Source of the DNA: Adineta ricciae
Taxonomy: Eukaryota > Rotifera > Eurotatoria > Adinetida > Adinetidae
Assembly: GCA_905250025.1 (NCBI GenBank)
Contig: CAJNOJ010000040.1
Coordinates: forward strand, 62,001 to 126,000
Direction: 5' to 3'
Length of the DNA: 64,000 nt
Below the pieces are notes generated by a model. That model saw only the letters and a list, made by a program, of their open reading frames with translations, made no database searches and was not told the DNA's origin. The translations under genes and the position numbers were made by a program. This document shows, piece by piece, positions 15,001 to 29,000 of this stretch (positions are counted from its first letter, which is position 1; every line of letters starts with the position of its first letter).

Positions 15001-18000
15001 AATACAAAATCGATAAACTATGCAAATTCGCAGCAAGATCAGGTCGAATACGCTGAAAAACTTCGAAAATTATTCAAACCAGTCTCGCTAACCATTCTTT
15101 ACCTCTAATAGTCGTTGTTTCTCTTCCAACGATCGATTACCAGCCATTTGAGATTCGAATAGCAGATCGATTTCTTTGAAAGCTCGTTCTAAACGCTCAA
15201 GTTCATCGTTGAATCTCGTCCATGTGTCTTGATCATTGATTAAATCTTGTGAAACATCTTCCATGAATCTCAATTTCTCATTCAAATCATCCTGCATGTG
15301 ATCATAATCATGTGTTAAGTTTTGCACATTTTCGTAAGGTAAGAAATTATCCGTTGTAATTATTTGCAGAATTTGTCGCATTTCTTCCAGAGAAGATCTC
15401 AGATCCGCATAGGAATTTTGAAATTGCTAAAAAAGGGAATCAATGAATAGGAAAAGATGCAAGCCCACCTCGTCTTACTTTCGAAGTTTCAATTTCCTGA
15501 GAAAATAGTTGAATTGAGTTGCGCTTATTATTCCATTGTAAAAATTCACTGTTTATTCGTTCAATCTGCTGTTGATAACGACGTTTGTAACCATCGAACC
15601 GTTCCCAGAGATCTAACGAGCGCTAGACAAAAAAAAGCACATGCATCAATACTTATAACCAATTTCTCTTTGTTTAACTCACTTTCAGTTTATCTAATAA
15701 ATCTTGTGCGGATTGGATTTTCTCTTTGTAAATTTTTTGTATGATCTGTACATCATGTTGAACGTATTTCGGTACCATTGGTTGTCGAATTAATTCGTTT
15801 CCACGTTGTACGAGTTCATCAATCTCGTCGACGAAACTTTCGATATTCTTACAAGTCAGTGTTTGATGCTGAAATGCCGTTCGTACATCCGATGCATTAT
15901 GAAACACGGGTGAAATGTTCACAATCTGTGCTAGTTGTGTCTGGATTTGTAAGATATTTTCATGGATAAACTTCGATGGAATGATAATCGAACAGTATTT
16001 CGATGTTTCGTCAATGGAAATACACAATTGCTTGTAGCGAGATAGAAGTGCATCTAAACGTTGACGGTAACGAACGGGTTCGTCAGTCGCTTGTTCTTCA
16101 ATGAGCTCGTCGAGTAAAGACGGTAGGGTTTTCATGTAGGTGGAGATGATACTCATCTGTTCAGCATCGTTCTTAAAAGAAAATTTCGCTTATTTTGACG
16201 ATTTACAACGTGTGTTTGTCAATGAATACCTTGAATTTATTTACGATGGATTTATATTGTTCGAAAGGTATATCGACGTTTTGCGTATCGATCATCGATC
16301 GTTCAATGGTTGTCATCCATGTTTCGACGTGATGAAATCTAAACGGAATGTTTCATTTCAGAAAAAAACTTTGCTTTTCATCTTACTTCTCTTCGAATTC
16401 TTGCCATTTCCTCGGTATTGTCTGAAGTTTTCGTTTCACATTATCAATCTTCGCTTGCATATGCATCCAATAGTTCTTTAATTTGATCGTTCGTTGATTA
16501 ATCTGTTCATTCTCATGCGTAACTAATGTCTGATTCTGTTCAGTTGTACGAATATCATTCGCGAATGTATGTAAATCTCTCATATGAATTTCCATTGTCG
16601 GATGGAAGTTATTCAATTGAAAATGTTCATTATGTCGTCGGAGAATCTCGCTGATGTCTTGTTGATGTTCCAATTGTTTTAATTCATGATTCAGCTCGTT
16701 TTCTGCGTGTTCTAATTCCTTCACAATGATGCTTTCCATTCGTTCGAATTTCAATCGTAGTAAACGAATCGGTGCATAGCAAACGATGGTCTTCCATTTC
16801 AATTCTAGAGTATCGATTAGATATTGAATTTCCTTTTGTTCAGTTTGATCTCGAATGTGTAGCAATTCCCGGCCGGATTGAGTGAAACCATGCAGAATTT
16901 TGTCGTCGATGATTTGAAAGAAATCTTTATGTTTGCGAATCAAATAATCGAAATTGTCTTGCTTTTCGTTGACAATCGCTTGTGCTTGATCGATCCAATC
17001 TTGTAAATGCTTCAAACGTTGATGGAAATTCTTCCATAATAGCGAATGTTGACTGAATTCGCTTTCCCAATACGAAGCTTGTTGGTTGATTTGCTAGAAA
17101 ACAAGATAACAGACTTCAGACATGTTTAGAATCAATGAAGTTTACTTGAAATGTTTCAGATAAGTAGCGATACTGTTCATCGATTGAAGAGAAATCCAAC
17201 GAAGGATAACTTTCATTGAATTTCTTCATTGTAATGATCAATTTCGCTTTGTTTTCAATTAACGATTGATAGTATCCAATCTCCGCGAAGAAATTCTAAT
17301 AAACAATCAAGTTGATTCAAAAATAGCATAGAAATCGAATAGACACTCCTTACACGATGTTGATCGAGGAACTCTTCCACTCGTTTGACTGGAACTTGAA
17401 TCGAATATCGGTTCATCAGTTGTTTCGCATCGTTAAACCATTGACAACATTTCGGTAGTCCATCTTCGAACTTATGCAAATAACCCAGCATAGTTTTGTT
17501 TCGTTTCAGTATCAATGGTAATTTGTCTTGCATTTGCTGTAATTTGTCATAACATGTTTGTAAATGTCCATTAGTACCATCGTGTCCGAGCGATTGACTC
17601 AATTGAACTAAACTTTGAATGTTTTCATTGAACGCGTCGATACCCGATTGAACTTTCTATGAAGAGAGAAAGATATTCGATTGAGAGCGAGAGCTTCTCT
17701 GCTTACATAGAGACGATTTTCCTGTTCTTTTAACGCTTTTATTGTACACTCAGGATGATGTTGTAATTCCCTGTCAATTGTTTCTAATGCGTCTAAGATA
17801 CTCGCACGAGTTGCTAAGAATTCTTCTCGTTTCTTCTGCATCGTCTGATCACGTTCTAGTTCTTCAACTAAATCACAAATATCCTTCCAACGTCGGTTGA
17901 TGAACAACAATTTATTGCGTAGATTCGCGGCAATCTCATTATCACACACGGACATAAGATATTCGATAGCTTTATGTAGCTGTTCATGAGTTTGACTCCA

Positions 18001-21000
18001 TCGATTGAAATTTGCAAAATAAGTCTAATGAAAAAAACATATAAGTTGATTAGTAAATTGGTTGAAATGACTTAAAGCGGTGGATAAATTGATTTCGAGT
18101 GTGTCTGTCCTTGATTAGTGATTGTGCCTTGAAATCTTTTTCTATTTTTAGTATAAAACAACGAACTCTGATGAGAAGAGAAACAAATTTCACATTAATC
18201 GACATTATTTCTCTTCCGACAGGAACCTTGCATGAAAATATTTCGTTTTTTCACGGTCATTGTTCAAACTAAAGAACACTTCGAGTCTTCCCGTTCGAAA
18301 TTTATTGACAGCGATTCAAGGTGAAAGATTTTTTCGTTCAAGTTCAAAGAGAAGATCCCCACTTACAAGTTTCTCGTCCGACGAACGTTGAAGAATTTGT
18401 TCACCTTCGTTTAACCATACTTTTAATTGTTCATACGAATTCTGATAGACTTTCCAATTGTCTAAGGTTTCTTGTAATAAATGTTCTTTCGTTTTCAAAT
18501 CTACCACTGCGCTTTTCAGCGTCTTCCGAATGTTATCAGAATAAGCATGAAATTCCTTCGCTGTTCGATCGTCTGTTTGATATGCATAGATGAAAAGTTC
18601 GATATTGATTGTGTGTACAGATCACTTCCTTACCTTTCTTGGTCAACTGACTGTAGCATTGTGCTTTATGAGTTAACTCTCCAACGAGATTTTCGATTAT
18701 TGTTATGAGTTTTTCATCAAAAATCTTCCGCTAAGCGAAAAAAAAACAACAGATCTTTGTTTTCTTTTTTTGCAACGAAACCCTTCATACTTTATATTCA
18801 TTGGATAATTGCTCTGTTTGGTTAAAATCACCCTGTTTTTTATTTAAATATTTCATTAGATGCTCTAATTGAATGAAATAAATTTGAATCTTCCAATGCG
18901 TTTGTTCGAAATCTAAATAACGACCGCGTTCTTCACTGCTATTCATAATTATATTAAGACGTTCATCGAGATTTGTTAGATGTTCAACAGCAACTTGTTT
19001 GTTGACAATCGATGGATCACGTTTTAAACGATGAAATTTTGCTGCAGTCGCATCTTTATCCGCAAAAACCGACTAGAAAGAAATTCGAATGACTTTTTTT
19101 GAATGCGAGGCTTTCGTCTTACGATATGCTCTTGATGAAATTGAGTGAAGCGTTGGAGATTCTCTTCGGGTGTTAATTCCGATGGGTTAATGTTGATGCC
19201 ATGTGCTAGAACTTCCTCTGCTCGATTGATCCATTCTGCTATATGTCGAAGATCACCTGGCAGGTTGGCATCTAACTTCTTTCTCCATCGACTCATTCTA
19301 GAGTGAAAATGCGTGTCTTTGTAACGCGCGGCTTTATTATACGTTTACCTGTCAGCGACGTCGTCGAATAAATATTTTAATTCTTTCAATTTTTCACCGG
19401 GAAAATGTGGAGATTTGGATTCTTTGCGTTCGAAGGCCTTGCATTGCTTTTGCTTTTCATCAAATTCTTTCACTTCTTTAACATACTCCTATAAAAACCG
19501 ATGAAGAAGGATTTTTTTTCGAGGTGTTTATATATGGTAGTTTGTTTGTTATGCGGTAGCACTTTTTTCATCTATTACTTCTTCGTATATACATTCATTA
19601 TCGTTCTTATACCTTCTCTTTATGAACAACGAAGACAAACATACATAAGGGAGCGAGAGAGAGAGCAACGAAGAGAACGAATAGTTACTTTATATTCCGT
19701 TCGAATGTCTGTGATAGGTACTTGAATAACTTGCGACAAACGTTGTCGAGTGCCTGCTAACCAGCGAAGAAGTTCACCATGTTCTTTGTTTATTGATCCG
19801 AAAGGCTAACAGAGAGAGAGAGAGAGAGGTCGAAGGTTTGTTTAAAATCTAGCGAAGCAATCGATACTTACCAAGTCAGGGAATCGACGAGAAAATTGAG
19901 CAATATAGGTCATAATCGATTTTTCGTCTGGTTTAGTTACATCAACATCTGTGCAGAAAAGACAAAAGAATATCAACGTGTTGTTTATTTTAAAATATTA
20001 AATATGAGTTCGGCTTTTATTCATCGTTTCACCTTTCTTTTGTGAACATATTCACTAAGATCACTCACAAATGCACCCGTACCACTCTTTCGTAATATGA
20101 CTTCCATTATTTTAATAGTATAAAGATCAAACAAAAGACAAACCTTCGGCATCAATCAACCGTGGCACACCTAAATGTTGCTCGGCAACATCAAATGCAT
20201 TTTCTAATCGTTCACGGACATCCATTCGTTTGACACGATGAACATCAATTAAATCCGGTCGTATAGCATGGATTAACACATTGAATGCAAGACCATCACG
20301 CCAACTCGTTGTAAAATCTCGTATATCTAACCCATCGATTTTTCTAAATCGAAGGAATTTTTTCTTTGTGAAACAAAATGAATAAACGAGACAACTCACC
20401 GTAACAGTTCGGATGAGGATGAAAAACTAAATGTAAGATAGAATGATGTCAGATGAAAATAGAAGATAACATACTCGGAAATCTTCTTTCGAACCCATTC
20501 GAGGAGATTATCTTTCGCTTTGTTACGAGCATCTTTCGAATCGTCGTCAATCACATACGTTTCTTGGATCTTGAAATGTAAACATGTAATATCAAGAAAA
20601 TAAAACAAATTATTTCTATTTAATTGAACTCAATCAGATGTTTTGCACATTTCAAATGACAATAAATATTTTCAATAGGTATTTATAACGAAAGCAGATA
20701 ATTGAAAATGAATTTAGTTCAACGGAAGTTAAATCACTTTCATAATGGTCTTATTTGACGATGGACATTTTGATTTTTCATCAAGAAACTAAGATTTTTT
20801 GACAGAACAAACATCTTCGCTAGTTCCGAAGAGTGTCCTATACTTCAATTCCTATGGAATATGTGTGACAGTTATAATTTCCGGTCAGCCGTCCAACTCT
20901 TCTCTTCATATTAACTGAATTTAACGATAAGATGGCAATATTGTGCTTTTTTGTAAACGTTTGAAAGAAGGTGAGAACTATTCATAGCGATTTTCTATTC

Positions 21001-21481
21001 TTTACCTGAAAATAGAGAATCAACGTCCAAATTAATCCTAAGACGATCGTTGGATTTCCATCAACAATATCAAGCGGTCGGATGTTGACTAATTTGATCT
21101 TTTATAAAGACACATTGTGTTTGTTTCGCTAAATCTTTCTAATCTTTCAACAATTACCTTTCGAAGTTCGAGAAATTGCAATGCATTACTGACATTACTC
21201 ATAAAATGCGCTCGTTTCCTTCCTCGCTCCATGGGCTAGAATGAGAAAAAAATGACGCTGATTAACAGAAATCCTTTTCAAATTAGCTCATGTACTAATG
21301 TCTGTCCAGAAAGAGCTTCTAGAAGAGCAATAAGTTTCGTTCCATCTTTAATATCTTCATAAAGATCTTTTATAAAGTAGGGCGGTTCATGTAATGATAA
21401 GTAAATATTAATCCATTTGGTAAATGTCTTCTTTTGTACACGTTCTTGTTCATCTAATGAAACAAAAACACGAGATTGCAT
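1..21481 (-). CDS. SYNE1: Nesprin-like giant spectrin-repeat protein, N-terminal part (3' end off the left edge)
   Basis: Nesprins tie the nuclear envelope to actin. The N-terminus shows CH1 (about 21010-21460: [15 protein letters not shown], then [19 protein letters not shown]) and CH2 (about 19880-20580: [40 protein letters not shown], then [19 protein letters not shown]). The CH2 end is close to vertebrate nesprin-1. From about 19.8 kb down to base 1 every minus-strand exon is Gln/Glu/Leu-rich amphipathic helix with spectrin-repeat spacing. I estimate about 6,000 residues over dozens of exons; this is not an exact count. Introns are mostly 45-60 bp, with longer ones at 5.34-5.6, 12.28-12.63, 18.03-18.37 and 20.58-21.0 kb. 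No KASH domain is present, so the gene continues past base 1. I start at the Met at 21481, just after a splice acceptor at 21494-21495, with an in-frame stop upstream. MACF/dystonin is the alternative family but fits CH2 less well. Confidence 0.88.
12278..12627 (-). other. Long (350 bp) intron inside the nesprin gene
   Basis: The donor GTACGT follows an exon ending in codons for N-V-I-K, and the acceptor TTTCCAG precedes codons for R-L-Q-D, so the frame is kept. At about six times the usual intron size it is the longest clean gap in the spectrin-repeat part. An open frame inside it (12309-12515) has no coding look. I see no RNA gene in it. Confidence 0.65.
19808..19828. repeat. (GA)n microsatellite in a nesprin intron
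   Basis: About ten GA units in a row, lying in an intron of the nesprin gene just after the CH2 region. Confidence 0.8.
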
Positions 21482-21493
21482 AAGATCATCGTC

Positions 21494-23047
21494 CTGTGAA
21501 AGGCTCGGTTACTTTGAAGTGAATGTATACTGGTTTCTAAGCCGTGTCCATTGGGAAGCGATCGGGAGGTGAGCATAGCGAGATCCGGAACAAAATTTGT
21601 GAGTCGAGATGATGTTGGTGAAAATGCTGATCGAGTTGGACTGGTCATGTTCGAATTCGAATTCAAAAATGAAGACTTCTTAAGAAGAAAAGAGAAAAGT
21701 AGTACATTCACTTGGCGAATGAGAACAATAGAAGATGAAGAGAAATAAGGAACTGTTATTGAAGAGCAATACAAAAGAAGAATAAACCATGTACGGTCAT
21801 TTGTTGCATACAATCGTGTTGTGCATCAGTGAAAACATCTCAAAAAATGAACAGTCCTATCACGATTTAAATTCTTCCGTTTTCTTTCTCTTATTCTTTC
21901 TTTTCTTATTACAACTAATTGAAAAAAATCTTCAGACTGACTCTCGAAGTTGTATGCGTAGGAATAGTCTACGATCAAATAAAAACATATATAGTATTTG
22001 GCTTCTTTCATAAGACAAGGTGAAATTTATATTCAATGTAGACGAATAGCGGTAAAATCTATTGAACTTTCTGCTTCCCTTCCCTTCCTCCTTCTCTTTT
22101 AGCCGTCGTGCACAATTCACAATCAGCTTTATTTTCAATGTCACGCAAATTCTCTGACTCAATCTCTTCGTCATCGGTTCCTCGAAACACAACACGCACT
22201 TTTCTCTCGATGATTTATCTCTGATTGAAATCTAACAAGCCGCAGAGTTATAATTTATCGTCTTTTCTCCCTCTCTCTCTCTCTCTTGATTATATCTACT
22301 TGCCGCTATTAAATTCAGCTGCAAGCGAAAAATACGTTTCTATTACATTCCAACGACAAAGACAAAAGGTAAAACACTTGACAATTCAAGTGTATGCATA
22401 TAGTTTTTAATGTTGTATCTCTCCATTCTCTCTTTCTCTTTGTTGTTCACCATCGAAGAAAAAAGAATTCGGGTTTTAAATCTTTACACACATATAAAAT
22501 ATGTATTATTCATCAATAAAAAAAATTGATTCCTAATTCGTACACAGTCAAGAGAGAATCTTTTCGATGTGAACACTAATTTGATCATTCTCATACTAAT
22601 AAATTACATTGTGCAACTACGATTGAAGGTAGACTGATTATCGACAGTCGTAAAACATTCAGTCTTAACTTCGGACAGTGTCATATAGTTTTACCAACTG
22701 AACGTCTGATGAGAGAAAAGCAAAAATGTCGTATGAATATTAACTTCGAGATCATTTTACGATTGTAATTCATCCAAACATCATCAACTGATTTGTATTT
22801 ATTTTGTAAGATATCTCGTTCGGGAGGAATAAGATTTCATGCGGCTGAAAACATTGATTTTAATCGTGAGATTGCCCGGGTAACACACGTTTTCTTATCA
22901 GAACTGATATTTTATTTGTATCAACGATGTTCTAAAACAAAACCGGCTACGGATTTGTTGGATTTCAAAACAGAGAAGAAAGAAAAACAAAACAACCAGT
23001 AACAGAAAAAAAAAGAAGACGTTTAAAACAATGTTTCAATCACTGTT
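21494..23047. other. Intergenic: nesprin 5' region and HEATR1 3' flank
   Basis: The two minus-strand genes lie head to tail here. The stretch should hold the nesprin promoter. It contains a (CT)8 run at 22271-22286 and A/T-rich tracts. A Ser/Thr/Pro-rich open frame beginning at 21648 on the minus strand does not join the CH1 exon in frame. A plus-strand frame at 22793-23002 has no recognisable content. Confidence 0.6.
22271..22286. repeat. (CT)8 microsatellite
   Basis: Eight CT units in the region upstream of the nesprin gene. Confidence 0.8.
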
Positions 23048-26000
23048 TTAACTATTGAAGTAGTCTTGTAATGATTCACCTAAAGTCGATTCCATATCGA
23101 CAATGACACGATGACATGTTTTTTCGACTTCATCATTTGCATCTGTGAAGAAAACAAAAGCAACTCAAGATGTTTTCATGACAAATCAAATCTTGTACAC
23201 ATACCTTCCATTAGTTCAGCCATGAATGGAATAGCTTCGGGTAGAAGACCTTGGTAATTCATTCCTAACTTGCGCGAAAGTTCTTGCAGAACATTTAACG
23301 TTGCGAGACGAACTTTCGAGACATCGGATCGTGTCTTCATTAGAATTTGATAATGTATTTGACGCCAGAGAGCTTCTTCTTTGGTTGCAGCTGTTAAATT
23401 AACAATACATGGTGACACATATTGTTGAATCCATTGAGAATAATTCTCATTCGATGTAAAATTGTTCAACTAGAATATGATTACAAATGTTTTCGATTTT
23501 TTCGAGGAAAATGCATACTTGATCGACAACTGGCATGAGCAGAATTTGAAAACGATCATCGGTAATGAATCCCACGCTGTCGAATAAGCATAAGTTCGAT
23601 ATTGTACTCAAGATTCCGTTAATTAATTCCAATTGGCTTTCTTCGGCATATTTCTTTCGAAAAGTTATTTTGAATTCATCCGAGCTTTCGCCCGCTGTCT
23701 TCGACGAATTCAGTTGATTGAGAACATTTGCCGAATGTTGTATAATATGACCAGCAAATAGTGTAAACAATCCTTTCAATTTCTTCGACAATCTGAAACA
23801 TTCGTTAGTAGAAGCAAACGAATTCATTATTCTTCGAAGGACTTACATGAATGTCAAGCGATAGAATGTCAAAGTGTATTCTGGTGGAGGTTCATTGTAA
23901 ACAGCCCATTCATAGATGGTATAGAACAATGGTCTGAATGTTTCCTCCGACAAGCGCATGACTAATTCAGCAAAACAATCGAATATATGATCTTCGTAGA
24001 TATTCATTTGATTCGGAGCCATTTTCTTCGTGTGTAATGTTCGTAAGGTGAATAACTTGAGAAATAGTTGTTTTAATAATGTATAGTTGTTGCTTAGCTC
24101 ATCTAGTGTGGCAATCGAAAGAGATTGCTTTAGTAACGCCATTAGAGGTTCGAGATCATTTAATTGAAATTCGTTTTTGTCAATCACGTCGAACAAGATT
24201 GGAAAGAGAAGACGATGCGGAACATGAAGAGCCAAATGAGACCACATTGTTCGTAGACGTGTATCGTTTTGGGAGGATGCATGTGTTAACAAAGTGCATG
24301 TCTTCAACAAACAAATATAAACATTGAGTAGAAGAGTTCAGTGCAACCAGTACAAGTATTCTTACGCGCTTAATAATTGATGGCAGATACGGTGTGAGAT
24401 AATTGCACAAAGTTCGAACTAATTTCGACAAACATGCAGTGACGCTTGTGAGTAGCAATTCATTTCTAAAAATAAAGCAAAACAAGCGATGTTATCTGCG
24501 TGACGACAGAATGAATGTATTCAACATGTTTATCATGTAGAAAAGGGAAATGAAGGTCATTTTGAGCATAGCACTTTGTTTTTCAAAGTGTATGACTTTC
24601 GGTTTTCATTCATTCTATCTGGGCCAAACTGAATTTTAAAAATCTAGAGCAATAGTGAATTATTTTACATACTTGAAAATGCTATCTGATTCGTAGGTTT
24701 GCAAGACATGAGGCATAAAAGATGGTAATTCCGCCACTGAATAAACTTTCAATGTAGCACATAATTCCGCTAAGCACAGATAGATGCTGGCACTTAAGTT
24801 TGAATGTTGACCACTATCAATCAGACGTAGATGTTGGCAGATAAACGTTAGCGACTGAAACATAAAGAGAAAAATCAGTTGGGCTCCTAGCATTTACATT
24901 GACATTTACATTTAGCGGGGTATGAAGAGCATAAAATAATCCTGCTTAACTATGCCATTTTCCTTATCATGAGTGAAACTGACGTAATTTTCGAAATAGA
25001 GAGAACAGATTTATCTAAGTACTAAATTCATAGGCGAAAAGATGTTTTTGCGTCAGATGAGATTTTATCAGTTAAGTTTTGACAACGAGTTTGGGCGCTT
25101 AAACACGGACGGGCTCATGTCCCGCCGAGATCATACCTAGCTCTCCCTAAACACAGAAAAACGCGCGCAGACGACGCTTTCTCTCAAATCTACTCTCTCG
25201 TTACGCGCCCCGATGTGTTATTCACCGAAAATATACAAACTTTCGAAAAACAGTCACCAGTCCGTAGAAAAGATGAAGCATCAAGAGGGGAGCATCGTTT
25301 GCTCCCCCTGAACTGTAAAAAGACTCATTTTTGCACCTAATAGTCATAATTAAAGTGTATATATTTAGAATAACATGACGTTTGATTCGGGGGTGCCTTT
25401 CTGTTCGTATATATGTATCCGTTTCAGATAACGAAACCCGTTTATTTTACTAAAACATAACTCATAACAATGACACAGGAAGATACAACATCTTTACATG
25501 CGCATCGTTCGAAACGTCGAATTTTACACACAAAAACCTTTCGTTTGGTAGCGATGCTTTCGTTAACATTCGGTTATTTCATTGTTGAACTCGTAGTTGG
25601 TAATATCACAAATTCGGTTGCCTTAGTAGCTGACGCGTTTCATATGTTATCGGATGTTATTTCGTTAGTGATCGCTATTGTAGCTGTTCGGATCTCTCGA
25701 CGTCAGACTGCTATCAACACTTATGGATGGGTACGTGCGGAAGTCGTCGGCGCAAATGTTAATACCGTTTTTCTCTTGGCTCTCTGCTTAACAATCGTCT
25801 TCGACGCTATCAAGCGTTTCATCCAACCAGAACCTATCGAAAATGTAACTCTGCTGTTAATAGTTGGCTCAGTTGGATTGGGAATCAATATTATCGGACT
25901 TTTCTTATTCCAAGGATTTCATGGACATTCACATGGCGGCGGTTCTCATGGTCATTCTCACGGAGGTAAAAAAGCTCACGGGCATTCACACGGTGGTAAA

Positions 26001-29000
26001 GCCCATGAGCATTCGCATCATCATAGCGAAGCCAATGGTCATGACAATATTGCCATGGATAATGTTGATACGCCTAGTCTAACGACGAATGCGTTTGACA
26101 GACATAGCAAAAGAGCGCTAAAAGAAGTAAGACGATTGTAACTATGACAGAGGAATACATTTTGATTGAATTTTATTAGACTATCGCGGAATGTGCCCAT
26201 CAAACTGATGAACAAGCGGACACAGTGATTGAAATGGAAGATAAAACTTCGGAAAAGCCAAAAAAGAAGGCATCAATGAACATGCACGGAGTATTCCTTC
26301 ATGTACTAGCTGATGCTCTTGGTTCAATTGTTGTAATCATCAGTGCCTTAATGATCAAATTCATTCCACACGATCCAGAAAACACGAAACATTGGACGGT
26401 GTATATCGATCCAACTCTATCTGTTATTATTGTAATCATCATCTCAGTGTCAGCATTGCCACTCTTTCGTGATACTTCTTACATTCTTCTACAAACCATT
26501 CCGAATCATCTCGAAATCAGCGAAATTAAATCTCAATTACTAACTACCATTCCTGAAGTATACGGTATTCACGAACTGCATATTTGGCGCTTAACTAACG
26601 AAAAAGTAATTGCTACTGCACATCTAAGTCGACCGAATCTGTCGAATTACATGTCAGTTGCTGATAAAGTCAAACAATTCTTTCATTCCATCGGTATTCA
26701 TTCAGTTACGATTCAATACGAATGTGAGGATGAGATGAAAATCGATCGGAAACAGAACGAATCAGATCAATCGAAGAAGATTGCCGGTGATTGTTTACTT
26801 CGTTGTGCAGATGCCGAGTGCGATACTCAAACTTGTTGTACGAAAACATCAGATCGAACCAATACTCTCTTGAATGATAAAGATCCGATAGAAATCTTTT
26901 CAATTACTCAACCGAATCAATCAAATCATTGAATAAATGAACTGTACAGTTGAAGTAAACACTTACCGATGAGAAATCTGTCGGATGCTTTTCTGCTAAC
27001 CGTTTTGCTAATAATTTTATTGTAAATAAAGCTGTCTGTGCGGTTTGTTCTTGTTCATGTGTGGAATATTTACTAACGATCGTCAATATATTATCAATGT
27101 ATGGTAAAAATAAGACAATCTAAAGATATTTTTGCAATTAAGATCAATAATTTCTTTTCTCTAGAAGTACTCACTTCACTCTCCGGAGTAAACTCATCTT
27201 TCAATCGTGTATTCAGAATATCCAATGTTTTTCTTTGTAATTTATCGTTTGTTTGTTGTTGTTGAAGCAAGTTTGAAATGATATTAACAAACATCGAGCC
27301 GTGTAATAACGCGATACTTTTGTTTAAGCAGTCGAAGATCTTGTTCAAGATCGATTTATTGTACCGACTGATGTCAATATCATCTTCGGAGAGTTTATTT
27401 GCCCACAATAAACAATGAAGAATGGTCTGGATCAATTCATTCAAATAATTCATTTCGTTTTCTTGATGTAAACCTTTCTTGATCTAATAATCGTCGAATT
27501 CAATGATTCAGGACTGAATTACAAACTGAAACTTACCATTTTCATGAAGAAATCTGCGGAGAGAATGTTGTTAACGAATGTTAACAATTGATATTTAAGA
27601 ACATGAATATGTTTGGTTGTGTATAAACGTAAATCAATTAAATGAGAATATGTTGGTGGTGTTGATTGATTCTCTACGAATGAAATAATCTTTCATGAAT
27701 AGAAATCCACGGGGGAAATGAGATGAGTTACTTAGAACTCGATCGGGCAGATTTAACACAGTTGCGAGAATACGTGTGAGACTGATAAGAATCGTTGCCG
27801 ATGAAAATTGATTGAAACCATTCAACATTTGTTCACTACCATCGATTAAAGATTTCTATATTGAAAGATGAATTCAATAATGAAGTATTTTGCAAGAAGA
27901 ACATTTACCTTTAATGTTTCTTCATTCTTGCGATTGATCGGTGAGAGAAGAATTCCATCGAACAATTGAATCGGTGCAAACCAAAGACATTCGTCTTGAC
28001 CAATCGATTCCATCAACATACGGAAGATATCTTGACGACGATGAGCAGGCAAATGTGCCAATGATGTGACGAACACATGTGTAATCTTCGCGAGAATCGG
28101 TCGACGTTGTTCAACAGTTTTTTCCTTCAATAATCAATCACAATCTTTTCTTTCATTCATAAATTAAATTCGATTTACCTTATACAACGATGGTATGACC
28201 GTTTTGATTGTTTTCTCCATAACTTGATAACTGTATAGATCATCCTTACGTACAAGACGATCACCAACAAAAGCAAACATTGCCATTATCATACTGATCA
28301 ATTTCTCCTGCAATTATCATAATAACAAATCTTACGAATAGTTTTTTCCTCAGTTTGACTACTTACTGGAAATAGTTGCGCGCCTTTGGATAGAAGCATG
28401 AGACATTGCTGTGTGGTATGTAAATCATTAGTACGTTTCATGCATTCCATAACAATTTCACTATTGAATATGTCCGGGTTGCATTCATCTAGAGAAACAC
28501 GTTAAGAGAGATTCTTTTTCAGCGTTTTGAAACTTACCTGCTTTTAATTGCGTATAAAGGTTGAGTAGCGCTGTAGTACACAATTGATGAATGTATGTCT
28601 TTTGCTCGAAGTCAGTTGTTTGATTTAACGATTTTTCCAGAATGAGAAAGAGTGGACGAATCAAGTCTTGCCGTTGCTCAATGATTAATTGATCATCATG
28701 TAGAAGTTCTAATGAAGGTAACAAACTCTTCCAGTTGATCGTTGCACTGATTGTATTTGATGATTCGGTTGGTTTGGAAACAATCAACTTTTTATTTGAT
28801 AAACGGTTTTGTTGGGTATTGGAAGCATTCTGTTGAACATCGGGCTCGAGAATCGACTTCCAGTACGTTAAGAAATGTTTCGCATTGAAAGTGAACTGAA
28901 ATGAAGAGACATACATCACGATTGATTGACGAATCCTTGATAAGTGTCGATGAACTGACCTTTGAAAGTGTGGATTTGATGACACTTGTTAATTGTGCGG

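Larger units (their letters stand above)
24855..26966 (-). other. HEATR1 intron hosting an antisense gene
   Basis: The donor GTAAGT (minus strand, starting at 26966) follows the exon ending in K-H-P-T-D-F-S-S. The acceptor TTTCAG is followed by an exon reading S-L-T-F-I-C-Q-H-L-R. In vertebrate HEATR1 the corresponding segments are close neighbours. The intron is about 40 times the local norm because it contains the complete SLC30 gene. Confidence 0.85.
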
